DNA of 64,000 bases from Trichoplax sp. H2 (taxonomy: Eukaryota; Placozoa; Uniplacotomia; Trichoplacea). The translations under genes were made by a program, and so were the position numbers. The notes beneath the pieces are model-generated. The model was given only the letters and a program-made list of their open reading frames with translations, ran no database searches and had not been told where the DNA came from. The stretch lies in contig NOWV01000120.1 in NCBI GenBank assembly GCA_003344405.1, positions 167,708 through 231,707 on the forward strand, read 5' to 3'. This document shows positions 27,001 through 37,900 of the stretch, in pieces; position 1 is the first letter of the stretch, and each line of letters opens with the position of its first letter.

Positions 27001-27114
27001 GGTTTCTAAAAACATCTCATCAATTTTTGATACTGTATATTGTAATAGATCTAAGTAGTATTACTAGTTCCAACTCAATCTTACAGTAAGACTCGTCGAA
27101 TTATTAAGTAGTTT
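24081..27114 (+). repeat. Duplicated segment, copy 2 (begins at the assembly gap)
   Basis: About 3.03 kb matching 20901-24060 from its first base after the gap. The shared sequence ends at the same TTAAGTAGTTT with which copy 1 stops, and this copy then continues into ECH1 exon 4. The 2.3 kb upstream of ECH1 in both copies has no open frame preserved between them: frames that are open here are broken by 4-bp indels in copy 1, so this part is noncoding. Confidence 0.97.
25590..25690. repeat. GTACAGT/ACTGTAC motif cluster in copy 2 (counterpart at 22470-22640)
   Basis: Tandem and inverted GTACAGT units about 0.75 kb upstream of the ECH1 start. The counterpart in copy 1 is longer by about 60 bp, so this repeat is one of the places where the two copies differ in length. 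Confidence 0.75.
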
Positions 27115-28405
27115 CACACCTATAATTAGAATCCTTGAAGCGTATTACATCGTTTAACTAATTCGATGATTATATACATATTAGTGTCCCAAACCTGTAA
27201 TTGCAAGTATACATGGTGGATGCATTGGAGCCGGTAGTATTGTTTATTTCTCAGAAATAAAAAAATTTTTACAACATCAGCTGCATATCACTATTGTTGA
27301 TCGTATATTGAATTACTTTGACAGTGAAGCTATAATTTTTATGCTATCTTATATGTGCGTTGTAACTTACACTAATCGTATTACTTGTGATTTAAAGGTA
27401 TCGATATGACAAGTGCTTGTGATATTAGACTTTGTTCTCAGGATGCTTTTTTCTCGATTAAGGTAAACGATGAGATTTATTCCAGCTGGTATATATAAAA
27501 TTATATAAGATAAGCCTCTTTAATTAATACAGTAACAAAGATGCATACTTTATCTTGTTCAAATTGAAGGAAGTTGACATGGGATTAGCTGCTGATGTTG
27601 GTACATTGCAGCGGTTTCCAAAAATCGTGGGAAATGATAGGTGCGTATTTGTAATTATAGCTCGTCAAAGTCTAGTATAAGCATCCTATGATTAAATTAC
27701 AGGATATGGTATTTGCTATTGTGCTGCTTGAATTCTGTACATTCACTCTTAAGTGAATGTCATATTAAGAATTCTTTTTATAACACAGCTTAGTTAGAGA
27801 GTTAGTCTATACAGCAAGAAATTTTTCTGCTACTGAAGCGAAAGATATTGGCTTTGTTAGGTAACTGATATTAAATATGTATCATTTGCCCCACCATACC
27901 ATAAATGATTTGGAATAATAATAATGATATGGAAAATTTAATGTCTTTAGTTTATCTGATATAGTTATTTTAATGAATACTTCTACTAATTTAGTTCCGT
28001 TCACGCCGACGCCAAAACTCTTACTGACGCGTCAATAAAATTGGCTACCAATATTGCCAGTAAAAGCCCTGTTGCAATCACGGGTTCAAAAATTAATATG
28101 AATTATTCTCGTGACCACTCGGTGGATGAAGGTTTAAACTATATTGTAAGTCTAATTCTATCATCAATTATTTCCATGCTTCAACAAAGTAATACTGCTA
28201 TTGTATACAAATAGCGGTACGGGTATAAAAACGGCAATGCGTGGCATTATTGTTTCATTTTCATACGTTATATTCTTATCATTTACGAATATTTAATTTT
28301 ATACGTTAGGCCAACTGGAATATGAGCATGCTGCAATCTGAAGATTTAATGACGTCAGTCCAAGCAGCTATGACAAAGACTCCGCCAAAATATAAAGACC
28401 TTTAA
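26417..28405 (+). CDS. ECH1: Delta(3,5)-delta(2,4)-dienoyl-CoA isomerase, complete, 9 exons
   Basis: Crotonase-fold isomerase that shifts double bonds of 3,5-dienoyl-CoA in beta-oxidation of unsaturated fatty acids. Exons 26417-26532, 26690-26778, 26883-27001, 27185-27233, 27398-27462, 27570-27640, 27789-27860, 27995-28145 and 28310-28405 join in phase to 276 codons including stop. Diagnostic stretches: HVQLNRPDKRNSID, VIILSGAGKMFCSGIDLS (first oxyanion segment), CPKPVIASIHGGCIGAG (second), and EVDMGLAADVGTLQRFPKIV, whose Glu and Asp match the acidic catalytic positions of mammalian ECH1. TSACDIRLCSQDAFFSIK and SPVAITGSKINMNYSRDHSV follow. The protein starts MMSSYQFNTLQVE with no obvious mitochondrial presequence and ends YKDL, not a peroxisomal SKL-type signal. 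An AG immediately upstream of the start region allows a spliced N-terminal extension in phase, so the true start is uncertain. Confidence 0.97.
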
Positions 28406-31400
28406 TACCATTCATCTAAATAATTTTCTTTAAATATATTTTACTGCTTTTGATGCGGTATTTGCGATCAATGAATGCAACGTCAGACTTTAGAATTTTA
28501 AAATCTATTTGCATTACATATTTAATGCGAAGAAAGATACAGTACTAGAGTTAGTTAATAATAGATTGCAGAAACTGTTTCTCATTATACGGCATATGGT
28601 ACGGTACTGTAGAACATAATTTAAGCATTCTATTTCGGTGTCATGTTACCTAGCTGACAATACACAATCTAGCTCTATGTTAGGCAGTAATAGGCAAATT
28701 TGATATACGTTACGTATGTTATTGAAACTCATAATTTTATTATAAATGCGGAATTAATAAAACACATCGCTAGCTAAAGCTTTAAAAGAACTTTAAATAT
28801 TGTCTTGCTAATCGGTGCATTGTTTTACAATATGATATGATGAACTTTTAAAGAGCACAAATTTTTAAACTTGAATTTTGCTACCTTTGGAAACTGAAGT
28901 ATATCAAATGCAGATAATTACATGTTTTGTCACTTTGGTGCAGTAATCGTCGAGAGATTTTAAGCATGTAGTACGATATTGTGTCGTCCAAACCCTGCAA
29001 GGACTGTTGTTAAAATTGATTTATCTGACAGCAGCGGCAAAGACTGCTTTTTAACTAGACGTATAACTTCTAAGCTTAACTCTAATATATAAACATCAAT
29101 TACTTTGATCATCAGCACGCCTCAAGCGTGAACTGCTCACGGTGCTCAGTGTACCTGTTTTAGCAATATTTAGCAAGAATTGAAGGATACCAATATCACA
29201 TAGCAATTTATACAACTTAAAACAACTTTTTTATTTCAACTTTGATTCTATAGTCATCAACGCAGAAATCTCCTTATCTTTTGTAACATAAAGGATATCA
29301 CAATGATTTTACATAATAGATATAACATAGGCTTATTTTTTAACTTCTCATTATTCCATTTTGGCGATTCTAATCAATTATGCCTTCTCCGGATAATAGC
29401 ATATAATATAGACAATGAGCTATTTACGCTGTTACAAGATATTGTCGTCATGATATAAAACTGTAAAAGCGTTATGTTAATGATTTAATAACATTCTAAC
29501 ACGTAAACGAATTGTAATTCTTAATTTAAATTTCGAGTGTGCCTTTTAGATTACTTATAGAGATATCATCAATTGCCAACAATATTCGATTCATCGTAGT
29601 TGAAGCATACTCATAGAAGTCTAAAATTCACAAAATATAATGAAAGGCAATATATAATACACTGCAATTACAAAAATCCATGAGCATATCCAATTTTATA
29701 TCTAATTTCTTTTATTGCTATTGTCCTATTATTTATTAAAGGATTGTTATCGAAATTTATTAGGAGGGCTTCCATACTAATAAACATGCAGCTGTAATCT
29801 GTGATATACTTAATTACCTTTGTGTATCAATGGTTGTCTTAAATAGCTTGTTCAAGGTAATAATTTTGGTATATAATATTAAAAAACTATAAGCTAACTT
29901 CTATAGCTAAAGAAAATAGTAGATTACTTCATCTAAATTAAAAATTCTGTCTCATTTTTAATTGTGATTGTATTGTATTCTTGCGTGGAGTTTCGTTGCT
30001 ATAATACTCCAAGTCTGATAAGTATATGAAGAAGCTATTCGTCGCCTCTAATTATCCGAATTATTTACTAGCTACTACTGATAAATATTATAGTTTATAT
30101 CGAAATTTCGGAAAATTTTATGTAAATTTTCCTACAACTTTACACAAGATAAATTAATACGTTTGATACTCGTATATCACCTATACAAACACATAAAATA
30201 CCTTCCTCGCAAAACGTAAAGATTCTCGCCTAACAACTCTTAATAAAATTTGTAACAAATTTATTGCAATTAAAACTAGCCTACCGTATACTGGATATAA
30301 CTCGACGGATTAGTGCTAGCTAGTTCAGTTAATTATACTGTAAGCTATATCCAATGATATGCCTATAGTACTGCAAGAAAATGGATAAACGTGATAGCGA
30401 AAGTCTGATAAGACCATAAGCTATACAACATGAGAAATATGAGACTGGCTACACTGCATTGTTGTAATTCAGTGGGAATAGCAATTATTAAAAACCATCT
30501 TTAATAAAAATTGATTACGAAATTTTCATAATTTGTAGAAAATTAGGATATTATTAAATATTTATACAAAGATAATCCTTACAGAATTTTACCCTAATAG
30601 AATTCAGTTATATTATTATTGAAGTAACATCTTCCAATATCTAGACAACAATAAATTTAGTGATGTACAATGTGCAGATGGTATGCTGAAAGTAATAATA
30701 ATGTTACAACCAAGTTATTTATCCAGTTCATTTACTTGCTCGCGATATAAATTATAACTAGTCTGCTGATTAGTGAGTTATAAACTGCGAAGGTAATTTA
30801 TTATAATAATAGTAGCTGTATTCTAAAAATATTTTCTACAGTCGTAATGCAATAATGCACAATACTGTACTTTAGAACGCTTTTTTTCTTCTATTTCTTC
30901 TGTATTTGACAACAATAAGCGATTTATGAAATGTATAAAATTTTCATTCCATAAGAAACTGTATAGGTAGATATAAGCGCCATTACAGTAAAACATTAAC
31001 GTTGTGCCGTAATTTTAACGCCTATGTTCATGCATTATTTCCATTTTACTTTAAGATTGGGTATAAATTACCGCATAATGCGGGATTGCTTTTGTTTAGT
31101 TTTATTAAATTTCTTTTGATGATCTTAATCAGTTTTCGGTGTTCGGACAATAGCTAACAATGTAAAAATCATGCATTGTGTATACTACAGTAACCGATGC
31201 TTATAATGAAAATTATAATGACTAGCTATGATATTAAAACATTAATATCAAATTTACTAGTTTATATTAGTTTTAAATTTTAACTCTGACTTTAACGTAG
31301 CTCTTGGATTGCTTATCAAGATCAACTGCCTAAGGCGGTACAGTTTTTTTGTATTCGAAATCCAAATGTATTTAATCCCAAATCGAATGCTTATGATACC

Positions 31401-31919
31401 ATAATGATACTGTCATGTACGCAGTATGATTTTAAGTAGATCTTACAACTGAGGTCTATAGTACGCTATATTGCATCTGAACGTTAGGAACAGCATCAGT
31501 TTAATCAAATGATGTTAGTATAAACATTTCAATGAGGTCCATGGTCTAAATTATAGATCACTTCCTTTGAAATAATTCTGCTGCAGTAGAGCAGCAAATG
31601 AAATCACACATTTATGCTATACTGGTAAAAGGCTCTCGGGCCTACATATTTACTGAGTGACTGTGCCAAGACTCGTATACTTAGTCACTCCTTCTACGTT
31701 CAGTACAGTATGCCACGAATTATTGGCAAAGTGATCACTTTCTCTTTCTGCTGGTTCCATGATTCGATCGCAATACAGTGTACTTTGCCGTATTAGATTC
31801 TGCAGTGTTCGTACTGTGTTACTATCGAATAATTCCATTAACATCCTGACATGGAATTGACTAAAAAGAGTTTGATTGGCTAGTAACACTTCGAACCAAG
31901 CATAAAAATTACGCCTAGC
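28406..31919. other. 3.5-kb intergenic region, no gene seen
   Basis: AT-rich sequence between ECH1 and the first MAM/kringle/SRCR gene. It should hold the ECH1 3' UTR and the promoter of the receptor gene. A 79-codon minus-strand open frame at 31650-31889 has no recognisable motif. No repeats or RNA genes were recognised. Confidence 0.45.
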
Positions 31920-34900
31920 ATGTTTAAACAGTCTATCATTATTACTTTCATTTTTACATTGGTGATATCAATCATTCGTGGAGGTTACTGTGAAGTTATT
32001 AGAAGTAATGCATCTTTCTCAACAATTTATAACTTAATACGTAAGTGATTTAATAACAAGGTAGTCAACGATTTTTATTAATTAATACATGAGGTGAGGT
32101 GAAAAATTTTAGTCACAAGTTGTTCGCATCATAATTACTGTTAATATTACTGCGTTCGCACATTTATTTTTATACCTTAATGATTGAATTTCTATAAGGT
32201 TTCTCATTTTGATCTATGCTAGTAATAGACATTGAAAAATCGTTACAAACCCTAGCATACTCTTTACTGATACTTGACCACTTTCATATCTTCAACACAC
32301 AATTAAAGTACGAATTTTAAAAGGGCTTGCTAGCATTCACAACGTAGCTAACTTATTTCTTAAATTTCAAGTAATTCATTAAACTTACTGAATTTAACAA
32401 CAGTTTTCTTTTTCGATTAAACATCCTTTGTAATTAATTTATTATAATTCGACTGCGCTGAAATATACTATACAGTATTGCACGAATAGTAAAGCCTAGA
32501 AAATTATACCTTGATGAAGTATGTATCTCATTCCATTTTGTATGCATGTTGAGTATTAATGAGCAAGAAGGTTATAAATTTGCTATAAATGCGATGGCGC
32601 TGTAATGCAATACATGATAACTTTTAACGGGGAATACCGTCATCCTAAAATTAACCAACCAAACCTCAGACTTATAAAATAATGATGAGAAAATTATAAT
32701 AGGCATGATCGCGTAGAATAGCTAACAAATTAATAGCCAAGGTACAAATTCAAAAGACAAAATTTATAAAATTTTAACGGAAAATACTGAAATTAATCAA
32801 CGAAACATCAAACTTATAAATAATGATGAGAAAAGTGCAATAAGTGTAGCCATGTAAGATGATTCAAAAATTGATATGAAATGTACAAATTCAAAGAGAG
32901 TAGATTTATCACCTTGCCGGAGCCAATCAACCAAAAGAAAAAATAAACTATTCTCGATTAATAATAAAAGTAGAGTATTTTATATCTCAAATTTCTCTAG
33001 CTTCTGACTTCTCTACTACTAAACTTCCCAAATTCATCGCCCTTTCCAAAAGAGTTGGCGGTATTATGACTGTAGTTACAGTTTTATACCTCTCTAAAAT
33101 AATGCCAATATGTGGTACTACAAATCACCCAAAATTAAGATACCTCGCACCGTATCATTCCCTTTAAATTCAGAGCACAAATCTCGTCATTGATAAACTA
33201 TTATAACGTAGAATAAAATGTTTATTATTATAATAAAAAATATGATTTATTTAGGGCCTCCAATCTCAAGTACGAGTTGCGATTTTGAGAAATATAATTG
33301 TCAATGGATTGATCTGGTTGGTATGAGTGCATTTTTTTGGCGTCGAAATCAAACACAAATGCAAACAAGTAAATTTAGTCCAATCGCAGATCATACATAT
33401 CAGAATGGTGAGTCTTTAGGGGCAATGAAATTCCTTTGATTGATTTCTTGGTTACTGATATAATGTTTGCTGATATTATAGTTTCGCCAAGTAGGCGTAA
33501 ATGAGATTCCTATCAACCTTTCGAAGTTACAACCAAATTTTTTAAGCATATTCTTTAATTTTAGAGATTATTAAGATATAAGAAATAGCTGTACTCGAAA
33601 CATATTTTTGTGTGAAATACGGTTGATTCATTGATAATAGTAACTTTCATAATAAAAGCTTGTAAAATGTTGCTTGTGGATAAAATCGATAATTTATTGA
33701 GTTTACTGGATAATAAAAGACTCAATTGAAAGATCGAAATAAATTTCAGAGTGTGACATAATAATTCCCGTACTTTGGTATTTAATAATCCTATCCGTTC
33801 TTGAAGACAGGGGATTTTTCTTACTTATACAAAATTTGGATTATAAAATATTGGGGGAAGTTGCAGAAATTCTGAGTCCTCCCTTATTTCTACCTTTACG
33901 TATTAACAATGCTATTGTAAGTACCATATTTTGATACTGGATTTCTTTTGCGACTTGTATCACTGGGTCATAACAAATTTTTACAGCTGCAATAACGCTA
34001 AAATTTTGCAGTTAAACGTGCTTTTATTCATATCTAAAATCAATAGCAGTAAATGTACTGTAAGCTGTAGTCAATATGTGTTTTTTTATTTGTCATGATA
34101 GTGTAGCAAAGCAATATACATTAAGTAGTATACGCACATTGTTAACTGGATATAACTTACCTTTACTGTTTACTCCAATTTCTGGGTTTTTGCAGATAAA
34201 ATTTTATTTTAGCATGTATGGACCAGGGGTAGGCAGCTTGTTAGTTTATGCAATTTACCCTAAATATGATAAAGATATTTCACGTCATCTACTATGGGAA
34301 AGGACAGGTAGCATCCATGATCGAAATTGGCATAAGAAAACAATTTCTTTTACTCCAAAGTATTGGGAATATCAGGTAGGCTTCTATTATAAGAGTAGTT
34401 AGTAAAATTATTCGATACAATAGATGTTGTAGTGTATTTTTTTTGTTTTGATAGGTTTTTAAAATCGTAGACACATCTGAATATAACTATAAATTAATAA
34501 AACCATATATATGAATATATGTGTGTTACAAATCTCCTTTGTAACAAGAAACCGGGTCTTAAACACTATCTTCACTAGTACTCGTGTTCCCAACTAACTT
34601 AGGGGCCTATCGTAGTTGAACTAACTCTCAGATACACAAATAAGCTACTAATGAGTAATAGCTTTAAATAATTCACTTTATTTTCGTTAAACTTAGTCGT
34701 AAATGTACTAAAGAAAAACGCAAGAATATTCTTAGCAATAATAGTCAAAAGATCCTGCAAGTGACTAACTGGAACTGAGCAGCTAAGCTAGTGCTCGGCT
34801 TTTTATAGTCTCGGCCAGCACCGATGGTACACTTGTGAATATTCTTGACATAGCGACTTACACTGTACAGTACAGTATACATATCCTAGTATAGCAACTA

Positions 34901-37900
34901 GAGCCTCAAGGCTCTGCAAAGTAGTCGGTCGACCTTACACTTAAGGTGTTGTTAATTAACATTTACTGACTAAGCGTGTTAGCTCCGACACGTCAACAAT
35001 ATTGAACCTTGGCAATAACAAGTACTTATTAATAAACATTAATATCTAATAAGCTACTGGAGCAAACAATAATTGAAACGAGATGTTTTAATTAACATAG
35101 CAATTAATATTTCGGAGCATCGCTCCGTAACAGCGTGGTATAGATGACAGCCTTATTAATTTATTTGCAGATTGCAATACGCGGTACCATAGGTATTTCA
35201 TTACATAGCAGTATTGGCTTGGACGACCTTATAGTCCATCCTGAAGGTGATGAAAGCATGAATAATATAAATCGTATGCGACTAGATACTGGTTAAGCAT
35301 GATTTGCATACTCAAATTAAAATGTTGAAGACATATTCCGTGGACAAGCATGACGTACAATAGCAATTCACTTTATTCAGAAGATTCAGCAACTAAACTC
35401 AGACTTTGCATATGTAAAATTTAAAATTTCTTCTTGATTTATTTACTAGGATAATGTCGTACGATAGTGTAAAATACGGTGTTGATTTGACTTTATTGCT
35501 GCTTTCGTGAATTTTTTAGTACCAAAATATGAAAATGTGTCATTTAAGATATATAATAGCCGTTATAAGAAATTTATTGAACGTAAGGCTATTAATTCAG
35601 GGATAGACTTAAAGATTTCTTAACTTTGCTTAATAGAGTTACATTGCTTTACTGATCGTGGCCAATATTATAGCGGAACATCATCTTTTACGGCTAATCG
35701 AACAATGTGCAAATATTGGAATGACACCATGATTTACAATAAGTTATTTAAAGAAAGAGAGAATAATGATGAAAGTTTACAAAATAACTATTGCCGAAAT
35801 CCTGAACTTTTGCATGCTAGACCATGGTGCTATATCGACAGTTCTACGTTGCAATGGGGTTATTGCAACATTTCTTCTTGCAATAATCCTTCAAATTTTA
35901 ATACGATGACTAGTATCAGGAAAGGTATATCATTATTCTCTACCTGGAGATGTATAACTTGCTAATACTATGTAGCGCCTGTATAACAAAATTTGATGCG
36001 AACCTATTACTTTATGCCACGAAGGACGCTATACAGTTTATAAACGATTTATAAGTTTAAGGATGATTCAATATAAATAATTATGAAAGAAATAATGTGC
36101 GTATATCGTATGTTTATTCTCAAATACTAGGTGGAATGTTGGTTAGATTGATTGAAAGATTTAATTTTGCTCGAGTTGTTGTGTATCATGAAGGTCAATG
36201 GAGAGCTATTTGTAGTGAACTTTTCGACATTCCAGCAGCTTCGGTGATTTGTCGTCAATCAGGTTTACCTACGCCGGGCTATCCACGAGGTAAGATACAA
36301 TGCTGATATTTTACCAGCTATAACTGCTTTAACATTGCGAGACTTTATGAAATTAGTTCTACTCCGCCTACAGTATATTATTTTACTTAGGTTAAATTTT
36401 TTCAACCTTATTTCTATTCAGAATTTAATAGCGATATTGGTAGTCCATGCTTACGAAATTTTCGTTGTACCGGATTAGAAGGCAACTTTTCTCAATGCAC
36501 AACTTTTGATCGTGACGGAACGCCTTATGAATATTCTCGATATCAAACTGGTGTTATATGTGGAACTGAAAGTAATACATCAGTTTCACTTAATTCAGTC
36601 TATGTTAAGATTTAATTTGACTCGATGATACTATTGATAAAAAATGCTTGGACATCAGATTAATGGCAGAATTACATTTGTGTACGAAAAGATCAGACCG
36701 CTAAAAGTAACTTATATTGTTTTATATCTCCAACGGAAAGGGCAGATTATAAATGAAAGATTGAATAATCTGTACTTGTTGCCTCTTTTTAACGTAATGC
36801 TCACTTACTAATTTTTTATAGAAAAATTCGAAATGGCATATGATTTTTCAGGTAATGATATCTTATGCGCTAATTACTTCCATATCTGATTTATATTCAA
36901 ATTATTATTTGCTAATTCCTAGTTTATCATCATTGATGTTTTAGCCGATTGATATAAATTTATAAAATTAGGAACGTTGAATTTATAAGATTTTAAGTGA
37001 ACATACATATGAGCGTATTTAGTAAAACAGCTTTTATATATACCTTCACATCTCGGCAAATATCCAAGTTGTGAAGTAATTTTTTATCATTTTAATGGCT
37101 GATGTAATATTTACTGATATAGAAACCTATGAGGAATAATTCAATGCTAAAAAGTGCTTTTTTATATAACTTAAAATATAGAAGTTCCATTGACATCAAC
37201 TTCTTGCGATTTTGAGTATGGATTTTGTGGCTGGCATCATGTTTTCGGAACCAGCTCCACGATGTGGTACCGTAATAAAATAGAAGGAAAATACCATGAT
37301 TACCAATCTGGTACAATGAAGTCTCAGAATGATGGTAAATCTTTACATATCAGGGACTCGCTTAATATATACCACAATGCACTAAGTTAAATCAAACAAG
37401 TAAATGTTATGCAGTTTATGATGTTGAAAAGGAATATCATAAGTACAAAACACAAGCTCGTTCAAATTATTAATACGATCGATATAGCTGGGAATTGTCA
37501 TATAACTTTCTATCTAGTAAGAATGATAATTAGAAATTTTCGGTTACTATGACAAAACCTTGCTTTAAATCAAAACGCTTGGAGATGGAAAATATTCATC
37601 TTTATTTATCCTCGAAGACAGCTGATTTAAAATCGTTTATTTGAGAGAAGTGAAAATTTAAACATTAACTATAGCTTAAAGCTGAATTAATTTAAGAAAA
37701 ATGGGGTAAAATTTTCTTTCATAAAATGTTACAATACCAATTTAAGGAAAATTTACTTTATTAACCGGCAATTACGATGACGTAATGAACGAGTTTTTAA
37801 CCCTTAAAGGAATTACTGTAGAAATTAAATTAGTGCACTGCACGGGTTTACATTTTGTATTAAAATACAGTAGTACTTTATATTGATGTTAGCTACGGAC

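Noticed and set aside
31650-31889. 79-codon minus-strand open frame just upstream of gene A
   Set aside because: No motif or splice partner was recognised, and it lies in the likely promoter of gene A.
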